Shown here piece after piece: positions 17,200-26,936 of a stretch of 64,000 nt of DNA. The stretch spans positions 28,108 to 92,107 of the forward strand of contig CAWJEK010000033.1 of the NCBI GenBank assembly GCA_963841885.1, in the 5' to 3' direction. Under the pieces are notes generated by a model. It did not search any database and was not told the DNA's origin. It was given only the letters and a program-made list of their open reading frames with translations. The stretch comes from Bog-756 sp963841885 (GTDB lineage Bacteria > Actinomycetota > Acidimicrobiia > Acidimicrobiales > RAAP-2). Position numbers and translations under genes: made by a program. Positions within the stretch are counted from its first letter, which is position 1, and each line of letters opens with the position of its first letter.

Positions 17200-18079
17200 A
17201 TGGGGATGCCACACGACGTCGGGATCGTCGACACGATGATCGGGTTCCCGCACGCCGACATGGCGGGTGTCTACGACTTCATCACCCGCCAGACCAAGGA
17301 CCGCGAGTCGAAGGAGGACTTCCGGTTCCCGGCCGAGTACCTCTTCACGGACGCCCCCGACAAGGAGCTCGGCGACCGGCAGGACCCCGTCGCCGTGACG
17401 CTGACCGAGATGGACCGTTGGGGCGTCGAGCGCGGGCTCGTGGGTGTCGGCGGCCCCGACGGGGTCGGTGCCGACGCCGTCCGGCGCTTCCCCGACCGCT
17501 TCATCCCCTCTCTGTCGGTGGACCCCAACAGCGGTATGGACGGCATCCGGGCCATGGTCCGGGCCTACGAGACGTGGGGCATCCGGGCCGTCGACGTCTT
17601 CCCGTCCGGGACCTTCCCCCAGGTGGCCATCGATGACAAGCTGATGTACCCGATCTACGCCAAGTGCGTCGAGCTCGGCATCCCGGTCTTCTGCTGCGCC
17701 GGGATCCCGGGGCCGCGACTCGAAATTCGCGCCCCAGCGGGTCGAGCTGATCGACGAGGTCATGTTCGACTTCCCCGAGCTGGTCTTCGTCACCCGACAC
17801 GGCTGCGAGCCCTGGACGGAGCTGGCCGTGAAGCTCATGATCAAGTGGCCGGGCCTGCACTTCTCCACCAGCGCCTTCGCCCCGAAGTACTACCCGAAGG
17901 CGGTACTCGACTACGCCAACACACGGGGGGCCGACAAGATCATCTACGCGGGGTACTTCCCGATGGGCCTCTCGCTCGAGCGGATCATGACCGAGTTGCC
18001 CACGGTGGGCCTGGCGGACGAGGTGTGGCCCAAGTTCCTGCGCACCAACGCGCTCCGGGTGCTCGGCCTCGACCCGTAA
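17200..18079 (+). pseudogene. Amidohydrolase (amidohydrolase_2 family), frameshifted
   Basis: Two frames make one amidohydrolase-2-type TIM-barrel protein. The N-terminal part begins GIVDTMIGFPHADM and contains FIPSLSVDPNSGMDGIRAMV and VFPSGTFPQVAI. The C-terminal part has FPELVFVTRHGCEPWTELAV, HFSTSAFAPKYYPKAV and DKIIYAGYFPMGLSLERI. One extra A at 17723-17725 breaks the frame; removing it gives GPRLEFAPQRVELIDEVMF. Relatives decarboxylate or hydrolyse ring compounds; the usual HxH zinc pair is not apparent at the N-terminus (VDTMIGFPH), so activity is uncertain. A GGGAGG ribosome site sits eight bases before the ATG. Confidence 0.8.
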
Positions 18080-18145
18080 CCGCACACCTGGCCGGCAGCC
18101 GCACCGCAGGCCATCGGGGCGCTCCGGCCCCACCGGGACCCGGCG

Positions 18146-18628
18146 TCAGCCGTCGTGCCGCTCGAGCTGCAGGAGATCGCTCAGGTGCTCGAGCACCGGA
18201 ATCGCCTCGGCCAGGACCCGTCGCTCACCCTCGTCGAGCCCGACCATGGCCGCCCGGATCGCCTCGGTGTTGCGGGTCCGGATGGCCCGGAGCAGGACGC
18301 CACCCTCCCGGCTCAGCTGGACGAGGCGGGCGCGTCCGTCGAGGGGATCCGGGACCCGCTCGATGAGCGACCGGTCGGCCAGGCTGTCGATCACCCGGCT
18401 CATGGTGGCGGGCGTCGTGCCCTCGAGTTCGGCCAGTGCACCGAGCCGGACAGGCCCGACCTGTTCGATGCGGGCCAGCGCCGACGACTGGGAGAGGGTG
18501 ATGTCGGCCCCTGAGTGGACGCGCAGCTGACGGTGGATGCGGACCAACGCCACGCGCAGGCCCGACGCCTCCTCGACCGAACCCGCCGGCTCTTCCCCGA
18601 TCCTCGTCTTCATGACCCTCCCGCTCAT
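18146..18628 (-). CDS. MarR family transcriptional regulator
   Basis: A 160-residue winged-helix regulator. The recognition region is RLGALAELEGTTPATMSRVIDSLADRSLIERVPDPLDGRARLVQLS, with the MarR wing motif D-x-R-A. Dimerisation helices flank it. It is divergent from an MFS exporter, with an 18-base palindrome between them, the classic arrangement of a repressor controlling itself and an efflux pump. Start at 18628 (MSGRVM) or 18613; both have GGAGG-like sequences upstream. Confidence 0.9.
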   Translation of the reverse strand: MSGRVMKTRIGEEPAGSVEEASGLRVALVRIHRQLRVHSGADITLSQSSALARIEQVGPVRLGALAELEGTTPATMSRVIDSLADRSLIERVPDPLDGRARLVQLSREGGVLLRAIRTRNTEAIRAAMVGLDEGERRVLAEAIPVLEHLSDLLQLERHDG

Positions 18629-18674
18629 GCCCCTCCCGTCCGATCCTCCCGTACGACCGCCGCCGACCGCCCAG

Positions 18675-18697
18675 TATAGTTAGTACAACACAACTAA
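18675..18697. promoter_or_regulatory. MarR-type operator overlapping divergent promoters
   Basis: An 18-base interrupted palindrome TTAGTACAACACAACTAA (18680-18697) lies in the intergenic space. It overlaps TATAGT (18675-18680) reading right and TATACT reading left, both good -10 hexamers. It is one of the few AT-rich stretches nearby. The MarR product is the likely ligand-sensitive binder; binding is inferred. Confidence 0.6.
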
Positions 18698-18762
18698 TCA
18701 TCCAGGTCGAGCAGCGCCCGTGGGGCCGCCGTCGGCCCGGGTGCGGGAGGAGCCGCATCGCG

Positions 18763-20503
18763 ATGTCGTCCATCGTCGAGACGAAGAACTACAAGTGGGT
18801 CGCCCTGACCAACACCACGATCGGCATGCTGATGGTGACCATCAACTCGTCGATCCTGCTCATCGCCCTCCCCAACATCTTCCGCGGCATCAAACTCAAC
18901 CCGCTCGCGCCCGGCAACACCTCCTACTTCCTGTGGATCCTGATGGGCTTCCTCCTGGTGACCTCCGTGCTGGTGGTCAGCCTCGGGCGGGTCGGCGACA
19001 TCTTCGGACGGGTGAAGATGTACACGCTCGGGTTCGCCATCTTCACCGCCTTCTCCATCCTGCTGTCGGCAACCTGGATGACCGGGCCGACGGCGGCCAT
19101 CTGGATCATTCTGATGCGCCTGGGCCAGGGTGTGGGTGGAGCGTTCATCTTCGCCAACTCGAGCGCCATCATCACGGACGCGTTCCCCGCCGACGAACGC
19201 GGCTTCGCCCTCGGGATCAACGGCGTGGCGGCCATCGGCGGATCCTTCCTCGGCCTCCTGCTCGGCGGACTGCTCGGCCCGATCCAGTGGCACCTGGTCT
19301 TCCTGGTGTCGGTGCCGTTCGGGCTCTTCGGCACCCTGTGGGCCTACTTCCGGTTGCATGACAACGGCATCCGGATCGCCGCCAGCATCGACTGGATCGG
19401 GAACGTCCTCTTCGCCGTCGGCCTCGTCGGGGTCCTCACCGGCATCGTCTACGGCCTGCAGCCCTACGGCGGTCACACCATGGGGTGGACCAGCCCCTTC
19501 GTGCTCGCCTGCCTCGTCGGCGGCGTAGCCGTGCTCCTCGGCTTCGTCATCGTCGAGCGGCACGTGGACGACCCGATGTTCCAGCTGAAGCTGTTCCGGA
19601 GTCGCTCGTTCGCCATGGGCAACCTCGCCGGGCTGATGGCGGCCCTGGCCCGGGGCGGCCTGCAGTTCATGCTCATCATCTGGCTGCAGGGCATCTGGCT
19701 GCCCCTCCACGGCTACAGCTTCGAGCAGACGCCCCTGTGGGCCGGCATCTACATGATCCCCCTGACCGTCGGTTTCTTCATCTCGGGTCCCCTGGCCGGC
19801 AAGCTGGCCGACCGCTACGGACCACGACCCTTCGCCACCGCCGGACTGGTGATGAGCGGCCTGGCCCTGATCGGGCTGCAGGCCCTGCCGATGAACTTCC
19901 CGTACCCGGCCTTCGCCGCCCTGCTCCTGCTGGTGGGCCTGGCCCTCGGCCTCTTCGCCGCCCCGAACACCGAGCGCGGTCATGAACAGCCTGCCGGCCA
20001 ACCAGCGCGGGGCCGGGGGCGGCATGCTGAACACGTTCCAGAACTCGGCCAGTGTGCTGTCGATCGGCTTCTTCTTCACGGTCATCACCCTGGGACTGGC
20101 CGCGGCCCTGCCCACGGCCCTGCTGACCGGGCTCACCGCCCAGGGGGTACCGCTCCACGCCGCTCAGCAGATCTCCCACCTCTCACCGATCGGCAGCCTG
20201 TTCGCCGCCTTCCTCGGGATCAACCCCGTCCACCAGCTGCTCGGCAGCCAGCTCCTCTCCCAACCGGGGGTGCACGCCTCCTACCTCACCGGGCGCAGTT
20301 TCTTCCCCCACCTGATCTCGGGCCCGTTCGGGAAGGGCCTCCACCTCGCCTTCCTGGCGGCCGCCGCGCTCTGCTTCATCGGGGCGGTCTTCTCGTGGCT
20401 GCGGGGCGGTGGACACTCCGAGGTGATGCACTCGACCGCCGAGGACGTCGAGGAGGGTCTGGCCACCGTCGGCGAGGTGGCCATGGCCGAGGTCGGCGCC
20501 TGA
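18763..20503 (+). pseudogene. MFS transporter, DHA2 (EmrB/QacA-like), frameshifted
   Basis: A 14-helix drug:H+ antiporter-type exporter split by one extra G at about 19972. Removing it restores LFAAPNTSAVMNSLPANQRGAG, exactly the conserved loop region of the family. The first part carries MFS motif A-like LGRVGDIFGRVKMY and helix motif C-like region GINGVAAIGGSFLGLLLGG. The second carries the last three helices, with a large extracellular loop (YLTGRSFFPHLISGPFG). It is controlled presumably by the divergent MarR regulator. Probably intact in the organism. Confidence 0.85.
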
Positions 20504-20624
20504 ACGGGGCCGGATGGCGCGAGGGCGGCCGGCGCGGCCCGAATGACCGTCGTGTGACCTCCTACTGCGCAAGACTGGCGGTGCGGCCGGTCACGGCCGC
20601 CGGTCGCCAGGGAGGATCGTCCAC

Positions 20625-20882
20625 GTGCCAGACAGTCCCGACAGCGGAGACGGCGCCCGGGGGCGTCTGAGCGGCGGGGCGATCGCCTCGCTGGTCGGCA
20701 TCGCCCTCCTGGTCATCTTCGTGGTCCAGAACCGCGAGAAGGTCACCCTCCACTTCCTGGCGTGGAACTTCTCGTGGCCGCTCTGGGTGTTCACCATCGT
20801 CATCGCCGTCGTCGGAGCCCTGGTGTGGTTCGGCCTCGGCGTGATGCGTCGTCACCGCCGGCGCCGGAGACGCCGGGAGTGA
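20625..20882 (+). CDS. LapA domain-containing small membrane protein (DUF1049)
   Basis: An 85-residue protein with two membrane segments, AIASLVGIALLVIFVVQN and FTIVIAVVGALVWFGLGVM, the intervening REKVTLHFLAWNFSWPLW that typifies LapA/DUF1049 proteins (QN.x.V.i.FL.w), and a very basic Arg-rich cytoplasmic tail. Start is a GTG. Its role in this Gram-positive-type lineage is unknown. Confidence 0.85.
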   Translation: MPDSPDSGDGARGRLSGGAIASLVGIALLVIFVVQNREKVTLHFLAWNFSWPLWVFTIVIAVVGALVWFGLGVMRRHRRRRRRRE

Positions 20883-20925
20883 TCCGCCCGGCCGGCCGTC
20901 GGGCGCGGCCGATACGCCGCCCCGG

Positions 20926-22839
20926 TCAGCCGGCCCCGTCGAACGGGGCGTCGTAGGCGAAGATGCCGCCGTCGACCCCCGCCAGCCAGTACCCGCCGGT
21001 GGCCACGTCCATGGCCACCCCGGCGATCGGGGCATTGAGCACCATCGACCCGGCACTGCCGTGGAACTCGGCGTCGCCGTAGGTGAAGATCCCGCCGTCG
21101 GCCGCCACGAAGAGGTAACCGCCCCCCGAGGGAGTCGCCGCCATCCCGTTGACCGGGGCGTTGAGCCGCTCGGCGCCGGTCGAGCCGTAGAAGGGGGCGT
21201 CGAAGGAGAACACGCCGCCGTCGGCCCCCACCAGCCAGTAGCCGCCGGTGGCGGGGTCGGCCGCCATGCCGACCACGGGCGCGGCCAGGGGCTTGCCCCC
21301 CATGGAGCCCGAGTAGCGGGCGTCCCCGAAGGCGAACACCCCACCGTCGGCACCCACCAGCCAGTAGCCGCGGCCGTCGGTGGTGGTCGCCATCCCGACG
21401 ATCGGGGCGGCAAGGCGCAGGGCCCCCGTGCTGCCGTAGTAACCGGCATCGCCGAAGCAGAAGATGCCGCCGTCGGCGCCGACCAGCCAGTAGCCCTTGC
21501 CGTCGGGCGTGGGCACCAACCTCACGATCGGCGCGTTGAGCGCACCGAAGGCCATGTCCCCGTAGTTGATCGCCGTCCCGTGGGTCGTCACGAACCCCTG
21601 GGCGTCGGCCAGCCAGTAGCCCATGCCCGCGGTCATCGGGGCCACGGACACCACCGGCTCGGGGATGGAGGGGATGTAGTCCTGGGTGGGGTCGCCGACA
21701 TAGGGCAGGCCCGCGGTGTTGAAGCCGAGTCGCACCAAGGCCAGGGGTCGGTCGCCCGGATCCACGAAGGGGCCGTCCGGGTTGTACGCCATCCACATGT
21801 CGTCGTCGAACTCGGTGAACGTGCTCTGCTCCCCTGGACCGGTGCCCTGGGAATTGGTCGAGATCAGGTGGACGACGGCGCTGTCGTTGCAGGGCCCGGC
21901 CGGGGACGCGCACGGCACGGCGGCGATCTGGTAGGTGTTCGGGGTCCCGAAGTCACCGGCCGAGAACGTCAGCCACCAGGTGCCGGTCACCTGGTCCTCG
22001 ACGAACGAGGGTGCCTCGAGGATGCCGGCCTCCCATGGCTGGTCGGACGTCAACAGGGTGTCGATCGGGCCGGTCGGCTCCCCGTCCGGCCCGAGCTGCA
22101 CGGACAGCAGCGCGGTCTGCTGGCCCGTGGCGTTGCCGTTGAACTTCCAGGAGAGCCACCAGGTGCCGTTCCGCGCCTCCACCGGCTCGGGGTCGATGGA
22201 ACCGCCGCTGCTGATCGGACAGAACGCCGCCGGACTCACTGCCGGGTTGTTGTCGACGGTGAACGGGCCGAGCGGGGAGGGTCCGGTGGCCCGGTAGAGG
22301 CACAGCGCTCCCCCCGAGGGATAGGCCGTCGCCCCCCACAGGGTCCAGACCCCGTTGATGTCGACGATGGACGGCTTCCAGGTCGCCGTGGTGCCCTGAG
22401 AGGCCCAGGCGGGCAGGTGGGGCAGGGCCTCGCCGGCGAAGTTCCACGGGCCCGTGACGGAGTTGGACGTCCACAGCGGGACGTGGGCGTAGAGGGTCGA
22501 CGAGGTCGCCATCACGTACTCGTGTTTGGCGGGATACCAGAGGATGTACGGGTCGGGGCGGGTGTACGAGGGATCGAGGATCAGCGCCGGGGCCGCCGGG
22601 TTGGCCGGGAGCAACGAGGTGAGCGGCGGGTAGACCACCTGCGGCGCGGGGCTGGCACCGGCCGGACGGGGGATCACGGCCAGCATGGCGCCCGATGCCA
22701 CCACCAGGCCGACGACCATGACCAGGAGAGCGCGCCAGGCTGCGGATCGACCTCGGGCCGAACCGACAGGATCGCATCGCCGATGTCGATCGGCCGTGGA
22801 CCGGGAGGGAGGAACGCCGCGCGAGGACCCGACGACCAT
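20926..22839 (-). CDS. Secreted GH43-like (beta-propeller glycosidase) protein with C-terminal GYWxVxxDGG repeats
   Basis: The 637-residue product has a long basic leader, a hydrophobic helix (WRALLVMVVGLVVASGAMLA) and cleavage near AGA-SPA. Residues about 70-380 look like a family 43/62-type five-bladed propeller: ILDPSYTRPDPYILWYPAKH (catalytic-base Asp region), GTTATWKPSIVDINGVWTLW and GSIDPEPVEARNGTWWLSWK (acid region). Residues about 390-637 are six repeats of some 40-45 residues, GYWLVGADGGVFxFGDAxY followed by APIVGMA. The protein would act on arabinan- or xylan-type glycans at the cell surface if catalytic; this is inference from motifs. The ATG at 22839 is preferred, with other in-frame starts up to 22899. 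Confidence 0.75.
   Translation of the reverse strand: MVVGSSRGVPPSRSTADRHRRCDPVGSARGRSAAWRALLVMVVGLVVASGAMLAVIPRPAGASPAPQVVYPPLTSLLPANPAAPALILDPSYTRPDPYILWYPAKHEYVMATSSTLYAHVPLWTSNSVTGPWNFAGEALPHLPAWASQGTTATWKPSIVDINGVWTLWGATAYPSGGALCLYRATGPSPLGPFTVDNNPAVSPAAFCPISSGGSIDPEPVEARNGTWWLSWKFNGNATGQQTALLSVQLGPDGEPTGPIDTLLTSDQPWEAGILEAPSFVEDQVTGTWWLTFSAGDFGTPNTYQIAAVPCASPAGPCNDSAVVHLISTNSQGTGPGEQSTFTEFDDDMWMAYNPDGPFVDPGDRPLALVRLGFNTAGLPYVGDPTQDYIPSIPEPVVSVAPMTAGMGYWLADAQGFVTTHGTAINYGDMAFGALNAPIVRLVPTPDGKGYWLVGADGGIFCFGDAGYYGSTGALRLAAPIVGMATTTDGRGYWLVGADGGVFAFGDARYSGSMGGKPLAAPVVGMAADPATGGYWLVGADGGVFSFDAPFYGSTGAERLNAPVNGMAATPSGGGYLFVAADGGIFTYGDAEFHGSAGSMVLNAPIAGVAMDVATGGYWLAGVDGGIFAYDAPFDGAG
20929..21640. 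repeat. Six tandem GYWxVxxDGGxFxxG protein repeats (coding)
   Basis: Degenerate units of roughly 120-135 bases encode the C-terminal repeats of the GH43-like protein. Each contains GYW(L/E)V, a DGG turn, a FxFG strand, a YxGS turn and (A/N)PIVGM. A related array is found in the secreted protein at 62083-63673. Confidence 0.8.
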
Positions 22840-23037
22840 GCGGGACAGTGACCACGTCCTGCGACGCATCGAGCGTCTATGTGATCCCCACCAAGCCATC
22901 TCTGGGGCGTGACCGTACCATCGGCAGGCTTGACGTTGGCATCGACCCCGCGGGTCTGGAGGCAACCCCGGTGGCGGCGTCGGCGGGTTGCCGGAGGGGA
23001 GAACTGGCGGAGCGGCGCGGGCGTCCGCCACGGTTGA

Positions 23038-23868
23038 TCACGGAACGAGTTCGAGGAGCCCGTTCCTGATCACTCTCCCGTCTCCACCGTCGGCTTCGAA
23101 ACGGAACGGGCCCTCCGGGGTTCCGAAGACCTGCACCCGCAGCGGCCGGCCGAGGAACATGGGCGCGGCGAATCGGACGGCCACCCGTCGGACCCGCCTC
23201 GGATCGCCGTCGGCCACCCGGGCGGTCACGGCGTTCGCGCAGAGGGCCATCGTGCACAGCCCGTGGAGGAACGGGGCATCGAAGCCACTGCGACGGGCTC
23301 CCTCGACACTGAAGTGGTGCTCGCTGAAGTCCCCGGAGACTTCGGCGTACCGACGCGCCATCACGTCGTCGACCGGCATCTCGTCGTCGGCCAACGGCGA
23401 GATGCCGCTGCTGGAGAACGCAAGGTCGGGCGGCCTCGGGCCGGTGGGCTCGGCCGTCGTTCCGAGTAGGACGGTCGTCCACCACTGCTCCGCCACGAGA
23501 TCGTCGCGGTCGTCGTGGATCAGATGCCGGAGCGTGACCCGCAGGTTCTCCCCCGCCGGCCACGCGCTGTGGGTCTCGATGAACACGCGGAGCCGCTCCC
23601 CGGACCCGACGACCCGGTGGACGAGGAGCTCGTGCTCGCCGTGCACACCGCTTCTGGCCGCCGCGAATATCTCCACGGGGACGAGCTCGTTGATCGCCAG
23701 GTACTGAGCCCGGAACGACCGGGTGGCGAGCAGGCACGGAGGAACGAACCGACCCTCCCGGGCCAGGGGGCCGTGGTCGAGGGTCGCCTCGCCGAAGCGG
23801 CGGACCAGATCGGGCCCGACCGACAGCTCGTAGGGTCCCACCCGGTCTCCGGCCTGCAGGATCGCCAT
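23038..23868 (-). CDS. MaoC-like hydratase, double hotdog (enoyl-CoA hydratase 2 type)
   Basis: A 276-residue tandem hotdog protein. The N-terminal hotdog is degenerate; the C-terminal one carries the hydratase-2 motif YAEVSGDFSEHHFSVEGARR (Asp and His of the D-x4-H dyad) followed by GFDAPFLHGLCTMAL. It should hydrate trans-2-enoyl-CoA in fatty acid or steroid side-chain breakdown. The ATG at 23866-23868 (MAILQAGDRVGPYEL) is chosen because sequence before it is low-complexity. It has no neighbours in the same operon. Confidence 0.85.
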   Translation of the reverse strand: MAILQAGDRVGPYELSVGPDLVRRFGEATLDHGPLAREGRFVPPCLLATRSFRAQYLAINELVPVEIFAAARSGVHGEHELLVHRVVGSGERLRVFIETHSAWPAGENLRVTLRHLIHDDRDDLVAEQWWTTVLLGTTAEPTGPRPPDLAFSSSGISPLADDEMPVDDVMARRYAEVSGDFSEHHFSVEGARRSGFDAPFLHGLCTMALCANAVTARVADGDPRRVRRVAVRFAAPMFLGRPLRVQVFGTPEGPFRFEADGGDGRVIRNGLLELVP

Positions 23869-24049
23869 GGTCCGCCATTGAACCAGACCCCGCACCCGGC
23901 GAGGCGGTGACCTCCGGCCCGGCGGTCCGGGGCCGGAGCCACCGGCCTCCGGCCAATCCGCCGGATCCCTCCGGGGGGTCGTTGCGATGTCCTCCACCTC
24001 CTCTGGCGGTGGACCCGATACCGGCCCCGACCCGGCGGACGTCGGCGAG

Positions 24050-24055
24050 TAGCGT
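24050..24055 (+). promoter_or_regulatory. Leaderless-type -10 element for aguA
   Basis: TAGCGT is eight bases before the ATG at 24064. Confidence 0.35.
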
Positions 24056-24063
24056 CGGGCGGC

Positions 24064-25101
24064 ATGGACGCCACCACCCCAACGGGTACCCCTCTAGACC
24101 ACGGATTCCGGATGCCGCCCGAGACCGCTCCCCAGGAGCGGATGCTGATGGCGTGGCCGTGCCGACGCGAGCTCTGGGGGAGTGAACTGGCGGCGGCCCG
24201 GGGTGAGTTCGCCGAGGTCGCCAACGCCATCGCCGCCTTCGAACCGGTGACCATGGTGGTCCAGGACGGGGCGGCGGCCGCCGACGCCCGGAACATGCTG
24301 GCCGGCAACGTCGACGTGATCGAACTGGTGACCGACGACTCGTGGATGCGCGACCTCGGTCCGATCTTCGCCCTCGACGGGGACGGCCGACGGGCCGGGG
24401 TCCACTTCCGGTTCAACGGTTGGGGTGAGAAGTTCGTCGGATGGGACCGGGACGAGGCCGCCGGTGGGGCGCTCGCCCGGATGTACGGCGACGTGGCCTT
24501 CGAGGCGCCGATCATCCTCGAGGGGGGGTCGATCCTCGTGGACGGCCAGGGCCGCCTCGTCACCACCGAACAGTGTCTGCTCAATCCGAACCGGAACCCG
24601 GAACTCGACCGCGAGGCCATCGAGGACGCGCTCCGCTCCTATCTCGGGGCCACCGACGTGGTCTGGCTCGGGCAGGGTCTGGTGGCCGACCGCGACACCG
24701 ACGGCCACGTCGACTGCATCGCCACCTTCAACGACGCCGGCCAGCTGCTCCTGCAGTCGCGGCCACCCGGTGACCCCGACCACGAGACGATGGCCGAGAA
24801 CCACGACCGCGCCGTCGCCGCGGGCCTCGATGTCGTGCTGTTCCCCCCGCTGACCTACGGCGAGGTGGCGGGCACCCCGGTGCCCAACGCCTACCTCAAC
24901 CTGACCCTCTGCAACGGTGGGGTGATCGTCCCCGTAGCCGGCGGGTCCGGATCGGAGGCCGACGAGGAGGCGCTCGAGCTCCTGGTGGCCGCCTTCCCCG
25001 GCCGGGACGTGGTCGGTGTTCCCGGACTGGTCATCGCCTACGGGGGTGGTGGCCCGCACTGCATCACCCAGCAGGTGCCGGCCCGGCCGGCGGCGAAATG
25101 A
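24064..25101 (+). CDS. aguA: Agmatine deiminase
   Basis: Converts agmatine to N-carbamoylputrescine and ammonia. The 345-residue protein belongs to the peptidyl-arginine-deiminase-like fold: MPPETAPQERMLMAWPCR at the N-terminus, DDSWMRDLGPIF, HFRFNGWG, ILEGGSILVDGQG, catalytic His in DTDGHVDCIATF and the nucleophile Cys in GGGGPHCITQQVP near the end. All family landmarks and the usual length are present. Its stop overlaps the start of the nitrilase gene (ATGA), so both steps of the agmatine to putrescine route are co-translated. Confidence 0.95.
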   Translation: MDATTPTGTPLDHGFRMPPETAPQERMLMAWPCRRELWGSELAAARGEFAEVANAIAAFEPVTMVVQDGAAAADARNMLAGNVDVIELVTDDSWMRDLGPIFALDGDGRRAGVHFRFNGWGEKFVGWDRDEAAGGALARMYGDVAFEAPIILEGGSILVDGQGRLVTTEQCLLNPNRNPELDREAIEDALRSYLGATDVVWLGQGLVADRDTDGHVDCIATFNDAGQLLLQSRPPGDPDHETMAENHDRAVAAGLDVVLFPPLTYGEVAGTPVPNAYLNLTLCNGGVIVPVAGGSGSEADEEALELLVAAFPGRDVVGVPGLVIAYGGGGPHCITQQVPARPAAK

Positions 25102-26021
25102 GGCTGCTCACCGCGGCGCCCCGCACCTCTCCCGCGCGGGTGGGAGCGGGCAGGCCGCGACCGGTCCGGGTCGGAGCGGTCCAGCACCGCTGGCATCCCG
25201 ACCCCGACGAGCACCGGGCCGCCCTCGCCGAGGGCGTGCGCGTGGCGGCCGGCGAGGGTGCCCAGATCGTCTGCCTGCAGGAGCTCACCCTTTCGGCGTA
25301 CTTCGCCGTCACCCCCGACGGCTCCCGGCCGGGCGTCGAGCCCGAGCCGCTGGAGGATGGTCCGACCGCCACCTTCGCGGCCGCGCTCGCCGTCGAGACC
25401 GGTGCCTTCGTGCACGCGTCCCTGTGGGAGGCCCGTCCCGGTCAGCCGCTCGGGTACAACACCGCCATCGTCATGGCCCCCGACGGCACGCTGGCCTCCC
25501 GGACTCGAAAACTCCACATCCCGATCACCGCCGGCTACTACGAGGACCGCTACTTCGAGCCCGGACCCGCCGAGGAGGCGGCCCGCCCACTGCAGATCGG
25601 TGCGGGGCGGTTCGGCTTCCCGACCTGTTGGGACCAGTGGTTCCCCGAACTGGCCCGCGCCTACGCGCTCGCCGGCACGGACGTGCTCGTCTATCCGACC
25701 GCCATCGGGTCGGAGCCGGACCATCCCGGATTCGACACCGAGCCGCTGTGGGAGACGGTGATCCTGGCCAACGGGATCGCCAACGGCACCTTCATGGTGG
25801 CCGTCAACCGGATCGGCACCGAGGATCCGCTCACCTTCTACGGCTCGTCGTTCATCTCCGATCCCTACGGGCGCAAGCTGGTCCAGGCACCCCGCGACGA
25901 ACCGGCCGTGCTCGTGGCCGACCTCGATCTCGGTCAGCGGGACGACTGGCTCACGCTGTTCCCGTTCCTGACCACCCGACGCCCGGACGCCTACGGGAGC
26001 CTCGCCGGGCCGCCTCGGTAG
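25098..26021 (+). CDS. aguB: N-carbamoylputrescine amidase (nitrilase superfamily)
   Basis: Hydrolyses N-carbamoylputrescine to putrescine, CO2 and ammonia. The 307-residue protein has the nitrilase triad: Glu in IVCLQELTLSAYF, Lys in RKLHIPITAGYYEDRYF and Cys in FGFPTCWDQWFPE, plus the AguB-typical GSEPDHPGFDTEPLW. The first 20 or so residues are a poorly conserved extension; a GTG further down is an alternative start. It is coupled to aguA by a four-base overlap. Confidence 0.93.
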   Translation: MRLLTAAPRTSPARVGAGRPRPVRVGAVQHRWHPDPDEHRAALAEGVRVAAGEGAQIVCLQELTLSAYFAVTPDGSRPGVEPEPLEDGPTATFAAALAVETGAFVHASLWEARPGQPLGYNTAIVMAPDGTLASRTRKLHIPITAGYYEDRYFEPGPAEEAARPLQIGAGRFGFPTCWDQWFPELARAYALAGTDVLVYPTAIGSEPDHPGFDTEPLWETVILANGIANGTFMVAVNRIGTEDPLTFYGSSFISDPYGRKLVQAPRDEPAVLVADLDLGQRDDWLTLFPFLTTRRPDAYGSLAGPPR

Positions 26022-26272
26022 AGCGACGCCGGGCCGCTCACGACCGCCAGTGACGTGCTGGCATCACGGCTCAGGGCCGGCGACCGGGTGGGGACGGGTT
26101 CGTGGATGACCAGGAGCTCCGGCGGCTCGTCCACCGGACGGCCGGTCGGGACGGCGCAGCCGCGTCGGCCACGGTGACATCGGCCATGCTGGGAGCCGCC
26201 ACGTGATCAGCTCCGGGGGCCGGCCCGGCGCCTCCCACCGGAATCAGAGCGTCCCTACCCGCCAGGAGTCCC

Positions 26273-26842
26273 ATGCCAGCCATCAGCCAGCCGTTCACCC
26301 CCTCCGAGATGGAGGACCTGCTCACCCGGGCGGACGCGGACAGCCGGCGGTTGATGCGTGACGTACCCGACTTCCCGAAGGCCGGGGTGGTGTTCAAGGA
26401 CATCACCAACCTGTTGGCCGACGCCGCGGCGTTCGACCTCGTCGTCACCGCCCTGGTCGCCCCGTTCGTCGGCCAGGTGGACAAGGTGGCCGCCATCGAG
26501 GCACGGGGCTTCATCCTCGGGGCGCCGGCCGCCATCGCGCTCGGTGCCGGCCTGGTCCCGCTGCGCAAGCCCGGCAAGCTGCCGTGGGAGACCCTGAGCG
26601 AGTCCTACGAGCTGGAGTACGGCATCGACGCCCTGGAGATCCACACCGATGCCCTGGCGAGCGGCGACCGCGTCCTGCTGATCGACGACGTCATCGCCAC
26701 CGGTGGCACCGCCCGGGCGGCCGCCGCGCTCGTCGCCACCGCCGGCGCCGAGCTGGTGGGCCTGGCGGCGCTGCTGGAGCTGGAGCACCTCGGGGGTCGC
26801 GACCTGCTGCCGGGTATCCGGCTCCACCTCGTCGTCCGCTGA
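26273..26842 (+). CDS. apt: Adenine phosphoribosyltransferase
   Basis: Salvages adenine with PRPP to AMP. The 189-residue protein has the APRT signatures VPDFPKAGVVFKDITNLL, EARGFILGAPAA, PLRKPGKLPWET with SYELEYG, and the PRPP-binding loop VLLIDDVIATGGTARAA. An AGGAG ribosome site lies five bases before the ATG. It stands alone; the 250 bases upstream contain no gene I can recognise. Confidence 0.95.
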   Translation: MPAISQPFTPSEMEDLLTRADADSRRLMRDVPDFPKAGVVFKDITNLLADAAAFDLVVTALVAPFVGQVDKVAAIEARGFILGAPAAIALGAGLVPLRKPGKLPWETLSESYELEYGIDALEIHTDALASGDRVLLIDDVIATGGTARAAAALVATAGAELVGLAALLELEHLGGRDLLPGIRLHLVVR

Positions 26843-26936
26843 ACAGGACCGCTCGGTCACCCGGCCCTCGAACTCGTTCGCCAATCAGTCCGGAAGGTGC
26901 CCTTGCGGTGTCGTAGTCGCTCAGGTATGAAGCAGG

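Noticed and set aside
17700..17760. Programmed ribosomal frameshifting as the explanation of the split genes
   Set aside because: The sites lack slippery heptamers and downstream pseudoknots, are unrelated genes, and most need an inserted base removed.
15265..18366. A 1033-codon plus-strand frame
   Set aside because: Only its stretch from 17200 to about 17725 is real (amidohydrolase); the rest is antisense to the thioesterase and M20 genes or follows the frameshift.
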